A stretch of DNA of 64,000 bases from Odobenus rosmarus divergens (Eukaryota > Chordata > Mammalia > Carnivora > Odobenidae). Shown piece after piece: positions 32,620-43,700 of the stretch. The translations under genes and the position numbers were made by a program. The notes below the pieces were generated by a model, which was not told the DNA's origin, did not search any database, and was given only the letters and a program-made list of their open reading frames with translations. How positions within the stretch are numbered: the stretch's first letter is position 1; each line of letters begins with the position of its first letter. The DNA lies in NCBI RefSeq assembly GCF_000321225.1, contig NW_004450478.1, forward strand, positions 1,875,204-1,939,203, in the 5' to 3' direction.

Positions 32620-33110
32620 TACCACAAATGTTTCATAGACTGACCGGTGACAATAAATAGTGAAGGTCATGTCTTCATCGGGTTCCTAGTGGATTTTTAG
32701 GCCAGCTACTCTTATTCATTATCTCATTATCTTCGCCTCCATATGTTTCCCTCCTCCCCGACCCCCAGATAGCTTCCAGAATAAAAAGATTTTAATAGGT
32801 AGAGTTTTGGAATTACAGCATCATTACACTAGATATTTATATAGTTAGTTTGTGACCTTCAGCATCTCTTGGGGACATCAAAGCCTTGGTACTTTTCTCT
32901 CCTGCAGCTCACTGAATTATTAATATCTGTCACTGAAAACTTCCCACATATATATAACTATTTAGAAGTGAATTTTAAATCCGTTATAGCTAGCTAGCAT
33001 CATACTTCAAGTTCTTAAAATTCAATAATCCCTTTAAAGTAGTTAAGAATGATGAAGAAAAAAATATTAGTAGGCTTTTCCCCTTATTAGAAAGAATAGG
33101 CTATGTCAAG
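32620..33110. other. unassigned DNA
   Basis: No recognised repeat or gene. Confidence 0.4.
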
Positions 33111-33124
33111 AAGAAAGCAAATGA

Positions 33125-33342
33125 TGGGGCTCCTGGGTGGCTCAGTTGTTAAACGTCTGCCTTCGGCTCAGGTCATGATCCCAGGGTCCTGGGATCGAGC
33201 CCCGCATCGGGCTCCCTGCTCAGCGGGGAGTCTGCTTCTCCCTCTCCCACTCCCCCTGCTTGTGCTCCCTCTCTTGCTGTGTCTCTCTCTGTCAAATAAA
33301 TAAATAAAATCTTAAAAAAAAATAAATTAAATCTTAAAAAAA
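33125..33342 (+). mobile_element. young caniform SINE with duplicated tail
   Basis: Nearly consensus body, with ATCGAGCCCCGCATCGGGCT and CTCCCACTCCCCCTGCTTGTG. The tail contains two copies of AAATCTTAAAAAAA (first near 33307-33319, second near 33330-33341), a slip duplication. Flanks AAGAAAGCAAATGA at 33111-33124 and AAGAATAAAGCAAATGA at 33341-33357 form the duplication, the second with a 3-base insertion. Confidence 0.94.
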
Positions 33343-33357
33343 GAATAAAGCAAATGA

Positions 33358-33849
33358 CAAATTAACAGCATGGATATTGCAGAGTTTCTTTTTTTGTCTT
33401 TTGTTAAATTATTGTTTTTGTCAAAGTTACACATAGACATAGGTTAAGGGTCCAATAATTTGCAAGTTTTATAAGAAAAAAATAACAGAATCCCCTAACC
33501 CCAAATAGGCCCATCTCTTCCTTTTACCAATTTCAATATTTATTTTGGTATTTACCTTTATGTCCCTAAATAAAATGCTTGCTTTGTCATTTCATGATGT
33601 TTTAGTTTCAGGCTGTGCTTATTGACTTCTGTTTTGGAAAAAAAGAAGGTTTTAGCTCTCTTTGTTTGCCCTGCCCTTACCTCCTAATGGTAGGTATCCT
33701 GTTTACTCCCATTCCTCAATATAATTTTATTTTAATTTTGGATAGATAAGTATTTTGTGTTAATATGAGCATAATAATGCAACTACAATTTCTTTAAAGC
33801 CATGTAGTAAACCGTGATAATTTTTTTCTTTCCTGCACATTTTTGTTTT
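33358..33849. other. unassigned AT-rich DNA
   Basis: May include a very old L1 scrap near 33405-33560, but no block is clear enough to call. Confidence 0.3.
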
Positions 33850-34700
33850 CTGGTATTTATTATTTTGTTGTTTTCGCTGCTGCTATCTTTTTGCTTGGTT
33901 TTCTGTGTACTTTTCACTATTTCAACCCCAATCTCCTTGGCAAGTGTCTCACTCTGCTCTAAATACGTTCAGTATCAGGTATTCTGTCAGTTTTATCTTC
34001 CTGAAGACATCGCTTCAGGAATCTTCTGACACACTCCAGATGAGACTGGTCGCCCCCATGTTCAATGCACATTTCTTATCCTAGACCCCTCTTCATATTT
34101 GCGGGTTGGCTCTCCTGTTCTCTGCACTGCATTCCTTCCTCTGTCTTGGTTTACTCTCTCTGTGGCTCAGCTCCTGAGAGAGAATGCACGGGAGGTAAAT
34201 TGTTTGAAATTTGCTTTCCTGAAAACATCTTTATTCTATCCTGACCATGATTTGGTGACTTCTAGCTTCTGATGTTGATGCTGAGAAGTTTAATGATATT
34301 CTGATTCCCAGTCCTTCCCATGTATTCATTTTCCTCTTCAAAAGCTTAGCTCCTATCTTTGTCTGAAGTTCTCTGAAATTTTCAAACAATATGCCTTCAT
34401 GGAGGTCTGTTTTCATCCGTGTAGCTCAACCAGTGAGCTCTAGCAGTCTGGAAAGTTACATGGACCACATATCTGGAAATTTGTTTGAATTATTGCATTG
34501 CTAATTTATTTCCTTTTTCAATCTTGTTCTCTCTTTGGGTCTTCCTATTATTTAAATATTTGATTTTCTGAACTGGTTGTCAGATTTTCTTATCTTTTTC
34601 TTATATTTCATAGTCCTATTTTTTAGCACTATTTCCTAAAATGTTTTCTTAATTTTTATATCCCAACCTTTCTATTGAGTTTTTAGTTATTGATCAAAAA
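33850..34700 (-). mobile_element. probable ancient LINE-like repeat
   Basis: CTCAGCTCCTGAGAGAGAAT, GAAATTTGCTTTCCTGAAAA, CATCTTTATTCTATCCTGAC, GACTTCTAGCTTCTGATGTT, GCTGAGAAGTTTAATGATAT and CTATTGAGTTTTTAGTTATT follow, in order, an old repeat common in mammalian genomes that I know in this orientation but cannot name with certainty. A 71-codon frame at its left, 33814-34029, is hydrophobic because of poly-T codons. Confidence 0.4.
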
Positions 34701-35284
34701 ATTATACAGGTACATTAAAAATTCCTCTTTATTTATCTGAGTATTACTTTTAAAAATACTATTATTGTTTCATGATTAAAGTATCTTCTGTTACCTATTG
34801 ATGGATAGGTAATAAATGGGTAGTGGAGATTATTTTGACTCCTTATATCTGCAAGACCTTTCTTTTCTCCTAATTGATTTTTTAAATTATTTAAAAAATT
34901 TTTGCTTGTTTGGTTCTCAAATTTCAATTTTAGCAGTTTTCCTCACGCCTGATAATCCTCATTTATTTGTTTATATTTACCAGTAGGGTACTAAGGAGTG
35001 GATTGGAGACCCTGAGCTCATGGTGGGAAACAGTGAGTTTTACTATAGGTGACTGGCTGGGCCATGTAGTTGGGAAAATCCTGATGTCAATAACTTAAGT
35101 TTTTTCTACTGCATCTATCAGGTCCCCCAGAGAAGAGTCTTTCCCTTTCCTGTCTAGAGGGCAAAGCCTTAGCTGCATAATTTTTGAGTCTTAGAGATGA
35201 AAGAGGGTTGGGTGGGGAGGGGGCATTTGTCTCAGCATCTAGTATGTTGACAGTGACCTATTACTCCTCTTTTTGGTTCTGTGT
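34701..35284. other. unassigned DNA, one G-quadruplex-prone run
   Basis: May continue the ancient repeat to its left (34930-35100). Holds a compact G-rich run at 35205-35223. Confidence 0.35.
35205..35223 (+). other. putative G-quadruplex motif
   Basis: GGG-TT-GGG-T-GGGG-A-GGGGG within 19 bases. Four runs with loops of 1-2 bases, the most compact such motif I saw in the window. Confidence 0.8.
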
Positions 35285-35415
35285 GCATCAGTAATTTGGG
35301 GATGATTACATATTTATCATAGGGCTAGGGTAAGGATGAAATGAGTCAATAAATGTAAATGCTTAGAAAATACCAGGTACACAGTAAGTTCTACACAAGT
35401 ATAGCTATTATTATT
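35285..35415 (-). mobile_element. MIR fragment, minus strand
   Basis: TCATAGGGCTAGGGTAAGGA, TGAAATGAGTCAATAAATGT, AATGCTTAGAAAATACCAGG, TACACAGTAAGTTC and TAGCTATTATTATT are the reverse-complement MIR blocks in order. Confidence 0.7.
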
Positions 35416-35850
35416 TTTTCTCATGTTTAGCAGTCTAAAGAACCTATATTTGAGAATAAAATTCAATTATCTATTTGTTTATTTATTTACTTTGCTGGAG
35501 ATGATGGATGTGAAGACCTATTTATTGCTCACATAGACTTCTAAACATTTTCCACTTTCAGAAGATGGTATCATGAATTCCTTAAACTTTAAAGGATTTA
35601 AAGACATTCTTAGCTCCCCTATAGCCAGTTTAGAATCCATTTTTGGAGGGTATGCTAAATCTATTTATTCATCTTCTTTAGGCCTTCCAAAATTTTTTTG
35701 CTGTTCTCTTTTCTTCTGTGCTTCACATCCTTATGAGTGTATATCTTTTTAAAGTCTCTTCATTATTGTTTTCATGGGATTCAGAGAAAATAAAAGTAGA
35801 TACCTGTATTCAGTCACTTTTTTATCCAATAGTCCCTGAATAGCTTCTCT

Positions 35851-36052
35851 TTTTATTATTTTTTTATTATTATTTTGAGAGAGAGAGAGAACACTTGTAC
35901 ATGCATAAGCTGGTGGGGGGAGGGGCGGAGGGAGAGGGAGAAACTTGAGCCCGAAAGGGGAGGGGGTCTCAATCTTTCAACCCTGGGATCATGATCTGAG
36001 CCAAAATCAAGAGTCAGGCACTTAACCAACTGAGCCACCCAGACACCCCCAC
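35851..36052 (-). mobile_element. caniform SINE, older subfamily
   Basis: Minus-strand copy with AATCAAGAGTCAGGCACTTA and CCAACTGAGCCACCCAGAC. A perfect 13-base duplication, GAATAGCTTCTCT, lies at 35838-35850 and 36053-36065. Its purine-rich section at 35915-35938 has four G-runs. Confidence 0.94.
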
Positions 36053-36065
36053 GAATAGCTTCTCT

Positions 36066-36648
36066 TAATGAAAGAACTGACACCAATCTGAGTGATTTGG
36101 GTCCAGCCATTCTTTTTCAGATATCTTCAGATTATAGAACCTAAAGATATATATGTACTGTATACTATACTATGTATTATATAATATATATGTATTATGT
36201 GAACATAAATAAATAACATAAATGTTGATACTGTTTGAGGTATAACAAAACAAATTGATCTACAGATAGATACAGACAGAGATAGATACAGATAAAATAA
36301 GGATGTATAGCTGCTACTGCCATAAACAGCATTCTGCTGGGGTACCTTTGTGATAATCCTTCTCTTGCTTTCTCTTCAGTTTCTAAGAAACCACGACAAT
36401 TTGGAGGTTTGAGGAGGTTCAGTAGAAGAAACAAGGAAAACATATTTTATCATCTCTGAACTATTCCAACATTGTTTATACCACATTACAGCTCTGATCA
36501 CACTGTGAAGCAAATTATCTTTGCCATGTCTGTTTCTAGTTGAATGAGAGCTTCTCCAAGGTTGGGGGACTTTTTCTTCCAATTCCACATCTCCTGACTC
36601 TTGTGCATTACATAGCAGGAGGTTGGAACACACTGAATAATGTTGACT
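36066..36648. other. unassigned DNA with AT-rich and GATA-like tracts
   Basis: A TATA-rich tract lies at 36142-36205 and a GATAGATACAGACAGAGATA-type tract at 36258-36297. The two overlapping minus-strand frames (36195-36696) of 82 and 106 codons have no motifs I recognise. Confidence 0.45.
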
Positions 36649-36659
36649 GAAAAAGACTA

Positions 36660-36882
36660 AATACTTAACTATAGAGAACCAGCTTATGGTTATCACAGGG
36701 GAGGTAGGTGGGGTGATGGGTGAACTAAGTGATGGGGATTAAGGGGGGCACTAGTGGACTTGCTGTGATGAGCACCAGGTGTTGTATGGAAGTGCTAAAT
36801 CACTATATTATATACCTGGAACTAATATCACACTTACATTAATTAACTAACTGGGACTTAAATAAAAACCTAAAAAAAAAAA
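36660..36882 (+). mobile_element. carnivore L1 3' end, 5'-truncated
   Basis: GGGTGATGGGTGAACTAAGT, GATGGGGATTAAGGGGGGCA, TGTGATGAGCACCAGGTG, CACTATATTATATACCTGG and AACTAACTGGGACTTAAAT with poly-A are the carnivore L1 3' UTR blocks. A possible imperfect target duplication is GAAAAAGACTAAATACT at 36649-36665 against GAAAAAGAATGAATATCT at 36883-36900. It belongs to an older L1 subfamily than the copies at 40932 and 47787. Confidence 0.8.
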
Positions 36883-36900
36883 GAAAAAGAATGAATATCT

Positions 36901-37859
36901 AGCATCCCAAAGATACCACTTGCAGGACTGGATAGTTGACATTTTTTAAAAAGTTCTTGATGGCAATTGATTTTGTCAGTGCCAATATATGCTGAAGTAC
37001 ATCAACTTCATTTTAGCCAATTCATTCACTTCAGATCATTTAAAAATTGGTATGACTCACCACGTGGCTGAATCGATGTGGTGATCATGATTTATTTTGT
37101 GAATAGTAAAAAATGAATGGATTAAATGATTCTATTTGGAATCTCAGTGAAAGACATTTATGTGAGGAAGTAGCGGATGGGGAAAAATTCTCCAAACATG
37201 ACCCTGAATGCCTGGTCATATGATAATTTTCCTTTCCAAGAAAGGGGTGTTATTAGAAGAGAAAAGCTAGAAAAGGTCCAATAGAGGAGGGGAAAAGTCA
37301 CATGACACAAAGTGAAACATTCTGAGAAATTCTAAGAGTGTTAATATGCTTTTTGAGAAACGGATGAATGGAATTCCTACTGCAAAAAAAGCATAAACAC
37401 TCCCCAACTCTTTCCTCTTTGTGTGCTCACGGAGACTTGAATAGAACAATATCTAAAATCCAAAAATGACACCAAGGGTTAACCTTGGATAAACTCATGA
37501 GAAAGGATGTTTCCCTGTGTAGTTAGAGCGGATGCTAGTGTGTGAGTTGGGAGCATTGATTACTCAATGGTTCAGCAAATGTGTCGTGGACATATGGAAG
37601 ATTCTTGGAAAGGAGAAGTTGGTCTAGATTCAATATATTAACTACTATTTTTGTTCTCAAGAAGTTCAACATTTTCTAGTAAGATGAGAAAAGCAGACAA
37701 ATAGTATGTAAATATAGGAATAAATGTAATAACTCTAAGCCAGAATTAAGGAGAAAAATTGGTTTAGGAATTTTCTCAGGCAATCTCTTCTGAATAAAGG
37801 AGTTCCTTAGGGAATTTTAGAGGGAGAACTTAGCAATCTATTTTTCTGTTTCTTCTTTT
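36901..37859. other. unassigned DNA
   Basis: No recognised repeat or gene. Ends in a T and C-rich tract at 37850-37877 that abuts the L1M 3' end. Confidence 0.4.
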
Positions 37860-38519
37860 TTTTTCCCCCCCCACTTTTAACAGCTTTATGGAGCTATTTA
37901 CATACTAAACAATTCACCCACTATAAATATGCATATTTGATAATGTGGGGTAAGATTTATACAACAATAATCACAATCACATTTCAGAACACTTTCATCA
38001 CCACTTAAAAGATCTTTTGTACTTGTTTACAATCAACTGCAGTTCCCATTCCCAGGCAAACACTGACTGTTTTTCTTTCTATAGAGTTTAGATTTGACTT
38101 TTCTAGAAATTTTATGTAAATGGAATCATGCAGTATATAGATTTTGGGGTCTGCCTTTTTTCACTTAACATGATTTTTGAGGTTCATTCTTGTGGCTGTA
38201 GGTCAGTTTATTCTTTTCACTGGTATTATTCCTCTTTATAATGGTTACAATGCAATCGTGATATTGTATTGTGTTTATCCATTCATATTTGATGGACATC
38301 TGGATTTTTTCCCCAGTTTTTGCTACTATGAATAATGCAGTTATGAACATTTGTGCACAAGTCTTTATAGGGACATACTGCTCTTTGGTAGATACCTAAG
38401 GGTGGAATTGCTCTAACTATCAAACTTTTCCCAAAATGACTGTACCATTTTATATTCCCATTAAAAATTGGAAATGGGAATTAGAAATTCCCATTTGAAA
38501 TTACTTTTACCACATGTGT

Positions 38520-38981
38520 TTTAGTTTCATATTACAGCTATAACAAATTACCATAACCTTAGTGGCTTTCAGCAACACAGATGTATTATAGTACAGTTCT
38601 GGAGGTCAGAAGTTGAAATGAATCTAATGAGGCTAGAATCAAGGTGTCAGCAAAGCTGCCTTCCTTCTGTAGGCTCTCGGGGAAAATGCGTTCCTTGTCA
38701 GGGTGCCAGCATTCCTTGGCTCCTGGACTCACACCATTCCAACCTCTCTCTGTTATCACACCTCTTTCTCTGACTCCAACCCTCCTGCTTCCCTCTTTTA
38801 AGGACTTTGGTGATTATACTGAGCCCACCCTGACCCAGGATAATTTTCCCATTGTAAGATCCTTAACATACCATATCTGCAAAGTCCCTTTTGCCATACA
38901 ATGTAACATATATGCAAGTTCTGGGGATCAGATATGAACATCTCTGGGTGTGGGGAGGTCATTATTCTGCTTATCACAACA
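38520..38981 (-). mobile_element. MLT1-type MaLR LTR
   Basis: About 460 bases with the MLT1 order in reverse complement: TTTTAGTTTCATATTACAGC, AACAAATTACCATAACCTTA, ACAGTTCTGGAGGTCAGAAG, AATCAAGGTGTCAGCAAAGC, GGATAATTTTCCCATTGTAA, GCAAAGTCCCTTTTGCCATA and ATTATTCTGCTTATCACAA. It interrupts the L1M 3' region. A 97-codon plus-strand frame and a 103-codon minus-strand frame across it are LTR translation. Confidence 0.85.
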
Positions 38982-39691
38982 TCCTTCCTAATACTTGGTA
39001 TTGTCAGTCTTTTTGAATGAATGCCAGAGCCATTCTCTGACTTCATTGTCATGTTATCATTTCCCTCATGATTAATGATGTTGAACATATTTTTGTGTTT
39101 ATTAGCCACATGTGTATCTTTTCTGGTAAAATATCTATTTAAAAATCTTGTTTTTATTGTTTTTTTGTTATTATTAATTGATGTATTCTTTATATATTTC
39201 AGATATAATCTGTATCAAATACGTGATTTGCAAATAATTTCTCCCAGACTCTGACGTGTCTTTTTATTTTCTTAATAAAGTCTTTAGAACAGCAAACATT
39301 TTAACTTTCGGTGAAGTCTAACTCAACAATTTTGTCTTCTATGGGCCATGTTTTTGGTGTCCTATCTAAAAAGTCTTTAACCCAAGGTCAAAAGTTTTTC
39401 TCCAGTGTTTCCTTCTAGGAGTTTTATATTCTTAACTAAAGTCTATGATCCATTTTGAGTAAAAATTTTGGTATGGTACTTGAAATGTACTAAATCACTT
39501 TTCACAATGGATATCTAATTGTTCTAGCATGTTTTGTTGAAAAAAAAATAATCATTTCCCCATTGAATCAGCTTGGCACCTGTATCAAAATTCAATTGAT
39601 CATGAACATATATATTTATTTCTAGATTCTCTATTCTGTTACAATGATCTGCATGCTTACCCTCAAGATGATACCAATCTGCTGTAGCTTT

Positions 39692-39831
39692 TTTAAAAAG
39701 ATTATTTATTTATTTATTTGAGAGAGAAAGAGAGAGAGGGCGTGAGTGAGTGGGGGGAGAAGCAGAGGGATGGGGAAAAGCAGACTCCATGCTGAGCACA
39801 GAGTTTGATGAGCCACCCAGATGCCCCTAAT
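39692..39831 (-). mobile_element. caniform SINE, internally deleted
   Basis: Only 140 bases. Tail and CT-rich part are normal (in reverse complement), then GAGTTTGATG joins straight to AGCCACCCAGATGCCCC, so about 60 bases holding the B-box and CATGATC block are missing. A perfect 12-base duplication, TGCTGTAGCTTT, lies at 39680-39691 and 39832-39843, so the insertion was complete and the loss probably came afterwards or in the source copy. Confidence 0.94.
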
Positions 39832-40931
39832 TGCTGTAGCTTTATAGTAAGTTTTGAAGTTAGGTAGCATGAGTTCTTTATCTTTGTTCTACTTTTTGAA
39901 AATTGCTTTGTCTATTTTAAGTACTTTGAATGTCCATATAAATTTTAATTTTAACTTCATCATTTATCAAAAAAAATTGTATGGGACTTTGATAAGGATT
40001 AATTGAATCTTTATACCCCGTTGAAAGGAGCTGCCATATTACCATTATTGAGACTTCCAATCTATGAGTTTTCTGTATTTATTTAATTATTCTTTAAATT
40101 CGTTTAGAAATATTTTGTAGTTTCAAAATACATGTCTTGTGATTCTTTTGTTAAATTTATTTATAAATATTTATTACTTTTGATGCTATTGTGTATTATT
40201 TTCTTAATGTCATTTTTGGACTGTTGTCCGTATAAATAGTAATAGATTTGTGGATGTGTATACTGATCTTGTATCCTGTGACCTTGCTAAATCCACTTCT
40301 TTGTTCTAATAATTTTTGTTGTTTTGTTCCTTAGGTTTTTTCTTTTCAAAGACCTTGTCATCTGAATAAAGATCTTGTTATGTGAATAAAGACTGATTTT
40401 TTTTTGTCTTATTTCATTGACTAGAATCTCATGCACAATATTGAATAGTAGTGGTAAGAGCACACATCCTTTTATTATTTCCAATGTTAGGAAGAAAATA
40501 TTCAATCTTTCACAATTAAGTATAATGTTAGCTGTAGGGTTTTTTTAAATAATTGTCCTTTGTCAAATTAAGGAAGTTTCCTTCTATTCTTAATTTGTTG
40601 AGGGATGTTTTTTTTTATCAGTAATGGCTGTTGGATTTTGTCAAATGCTTTTCCTGTATCTATTGTGAAGGCTACAGGGTTTTTTTTTTTGTTCTTTATT
40701 TTATTAATATTGTATAATATATGAAGTGACTTTTAGATGTTAAGCCATCTTGAATTCCTGGGATAAATACCACTTACTCATACATAATCATTTTTAAATA
40801 ACTTCCTGATTCAGTTAGCTAATATTTTTAAAATGATTTTAGCATCTTTTCATGAGGAATATTGAGTTGTAATTTTCCTTTCTGAGACATCTTTGGTATC
40901 AGGGTAATATGAACCCCATAAAATAGAATCG

Positions 40932-41265
40932 CTGTGAATTGTGTAAGACTGATGAATCACAGACCTGTACCTCTGAAACAAATAATACATTATATGTTAA
41001 AAAAAAGAAGAAAATAGTAGGAAGGGAAAAATGAAGGGTGGGAAATTGGAGAGGGAGACCAACCATGAGAGACTATGGACTCTGAGAAACAAACCGAGGG
41101 TTCTAGAGGGGAGGGGATGGGTTAGCCTGGTGATGGGTATTAAAGAGGGCACATATTGAATGGAGCACTGGGTGTTATACGCAAACAATGAATCATGGAA
41201 CACTTCATCAAAAACTAATGATGTAATGTATGGTGATTAACATAACATAATAAAAATAAATTTAA
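40932..41265 (+). mobile_element. carnivore L1 3' end inserted in L1M
   Basis: 5'-truncated copy with the two-part carnivore L1 3' UTR: GAATCACAGACCTGTACCTC to TATGTTAAAAAAAA, then GACTATGGACTCTGAGAAAC, GGTGATGGGTATTAAAGAGG, CACTGGGTGTTATACGCAAA and TAATGTATGGTGATTAACAT with poly-A. Weak duplication AAATAGAATC at 40921-40930 against AAAAAGAATC at 41266-41275. It lies antisense to the host L1M. Confidence 0.9.
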
Positions 41266-41692
41266 AAAAAGAATCATCTTTTGCTTTCACTGATTTTTGC
41301 TATTGTTTTTCTTAATATTTCATTGATTTCCAGCCTAACTATATTATATAATTCCTTCTACTTACTTTGAGTCTATTTCCTTTTTTCTCTAGCTTCCTCT
41401 GATGGAAGTTTACATTATTGACTTTTTATCTTTCTTTTCTAATACTAAATATTAAAGCTAAATACTGCTTCTGTTGAATGCGTACATTTTGACATGTTCT
41501 TTTTATTATCTAGTACAAAATAGATATTTTTAAAATTTCTCTAGTGATTTCTTCTTTGACCAAAGGGTTATTTTGAAGTATGTTGTTTGATTTCCAAATG
41601 TTTGGGAATTTCCCCCATTTCTCGCTCTTATTAATATCTAATTTAAATCTGTTGTGTGTGGAGTGCATACTTTGTAGGATTTCAATCATTTT

Positions 41693-41867
41693 GGTTTTGT
41701 TTTTGTTTTTTTAGGGGGGTGCAGAGGGAGAGGGAGAGAGAGAATCTTAAGCAGACTCCACGCCCATCACAGAGCCTGACATGGGCTTGATCTCACAACT
41801 CTGAGATCATGACCTGAGCTGAAATCAAGAGTTGGACGCTTAACTGACTGAACCATCTAGGTGCCCT
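41693..41867 (-). mobile_element. caniform SINE, older subfamily, in L1M
   Basis: Minus-strand copy with AAATCAAGAGTTGGACGCTT and ACTGAACCATCTAGGTGCCC. GGATTTCAATC occurs at 41677-41687 and 41868-41878, an 11-base duplication of the host L1M. A few T and G-rich bases at 41688-41712 are its decayed tail. The head has two mutations in the GGCTCAG motif, so the A-box is probably inactive. Confidence 0.92.
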
Positions 41868-42988
41868 GGATTTCAATCTTTTTAAATTTGTTAATAAATC
41901 ATTTTAAATTTGTCATAAATTTGTTGTTTTATGGTCTAGCATATGGTCTACCCTGGAGATTGTTCCATGTGCACTGGGAAAAATGTATTTTAATGTTGGT
42001 GAGTTGAGTGTTCTATAAATTAGATACATAGATCATATTTGTTGATAGTGTTTTTCAATTCTTTTATATCCCTTCTGGCTTTCTGCTTAGTTATTTTATT
42101 AATTACTGAATGAGTAGTATTAAACTATGCAGGTGTAATTGTTGAATTTTCTGTTTTTCCTTTCAGTTCTGTTTTTTTGTTTTGTTTTGGTTTTTTTTAC
42201 ATTTGGGACTGTGTTAAGTGCACATACACTTATAATTTTCATGTTTTTCAGATGTTATTGACCCTTTTAAGAAACGTCCCTCTTTGTTTCTAGTAATATT
42301 TCTTGTCTTAGACTCAATTTTGTCTGATAGTAATATAGTCACTTCAGTACCACTCTTATGGCTATTGTTTGTTAATGTATCTTTTTCCATCCTTTTACTT
42401 TCAACTAATTTGTGTCTTTGAATCTATTGGTGTCTCTTGTTGTAGGCAAGGTCTACAGGCAATGAATTCATCAGTTTTTACTTATAAATGTCTATATTTC
42501 ACTTTCATTTTTGAAGAAAAGTTTAGCTGATTATGGAGGTCTTCAGTGACAAGTTTGTTTTCTTTGAACACTTCACCTATGTCATTTTCTGCCTTCTGAT
42601 TTCTGTTGTTTCTGATGGGAAGTCAGCTGTTAATTATATTGTTGTTCCCTTGTACATGATGAGTTATTTTATTCTTGCTGCCTTCAAGATTTCCTTTTTG
42701 TGTCTAGCTTTCAGTAGTTTTACTGTGATGTGTGGATCTCTTTGTGTCTATATAACTTAGAATTTGATGAGCTTCTTGGATGTGTACATTAATGGTTTCC
42801 AATAAATTAGGGATGTTTTCAAGAATCACTTATTCAAATATTGATTCTGTATTTTTTTTTTTAAGTCTTCCTCCTCCTGGAGTTGTGCTTACAGATATGT
42901 TTATATCCTTCATGGAATCCAATAGATTTCTGAGACTCTTCATTTTTCTTCAACCTTTTCTAACTGTTCTTTAAATTGGATAATTTGA

Positions 42989-43197
42989 GGGGCACCTGGG
43001 TGTCTCAGTCGTTAAGTGTCTGCCTTCGGCTCAGGTCATGATCCCAGGGTCCTGGGACCGAGCCCCGCATCGGGCTCCCTGCTCAGTGGGAAGCCTGCTA
43101 CTCCCTCTCCCACTCCCCCTGCTTGTGTTCCCTCTCTCACCGTGTCTCTTTCTGTCAAATAAATAAATAAAATCTTTAAATAAATAAATAAATAAAT
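42989..43197 (+). mobile_element. young caniform SINE in L1M
   Basis: Nearly consensus body with a long (AAAT)n tail at 43157-43200. A perfect 16-base duplication, AAATTGGATAATTTGA, lies at 42973-42988 and 43198-43213. A minus-strand frame over it, 43031-43225, is SINE translation. Confidence 0.96.
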
Positions 43198-43700
43198 AAA
43201 TTGGATAATTTGATCTACTTTCCACTCCTGTTTTTATCTTGTCCTATATTCTCTTATCTATTAAGCCTATCTTATGGATTTTTATTTCAATTATTATACT
43301 TTTTAAATCTAAATTTCAGTTTGATTTTCTTTCATATTTTTTATTTCACTATTGAAAGTCCTTATATATTAATTTTTATTTTTTAATACAATTGCCTTTA
43401 ATTCTTTGCACATATTTCTAATGGCTTCTTTGAAATCTTGTGCTATTCTTACTTAAAGCTCTAGCAGTTTGTCAAGAATAAATACTTCTCAATTTATCTG
43501 CCTTTGGTTGATTTCAAGACCTTTGGTTATTTTTGTCAGATTTTTTTTACAGTTTTATTCTTATTTTTTATGGAGAGGTTTGGTGACCTCTTCATGCTAC
43601 AATAACAGAAATTCTCATCTATTCCTGTGGATTAATGGAACCCATGACTTTCTTCCTTATAACTGATTTGATTCTTTTCTGGGCCAGCCTGGTACTTTTT

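Larger units (their letters stand above)
37878..43700 (-). mobile_element. large old L1M, minus strand, broken by later insertions
   Basis: Read right to left: 42440-43700 holds ORF1-side sequence (TTCTGTTGTTTCTGATGGGA, TGATGAGCTTCTTGGATGTG); 41280-42440 and 38985-40930 hold ORF2-side sequence (GGTCTACCCTGGAGATTGTT, TTGGATTTTGTCAAATGCTT, TATACTGATCTTGTATCCTG, CCTAAGGGTGGAATTG). 37878-38480 is the 3' UTR (ATTTTATGTAAATGGAATCA, TTGATGGACATCTGGATTTT). It is full of stops and frameshifts and cannot encode protein. Five later insertions interrupt it: a MaLR LTR, a SINE, a carnivore L1, and two more SINEs, each listed separately. Confidence 0.75.

Noticed and set aside
31006..33303. Recurrent peptide-like frames (GGSVVKRLPSAQVMIPGSWD type) at many sites
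   Set aside because: These are the same SINE body translated in one frame; they recur wherever a SINE lies and are not a protein family.
37878..43700. Possible gene because of several long T-rich reading frames with hydrophobic residues
   Set aside because: They are antisense reads of L1 ORF1 and ORF2 with stops and frameshifts.
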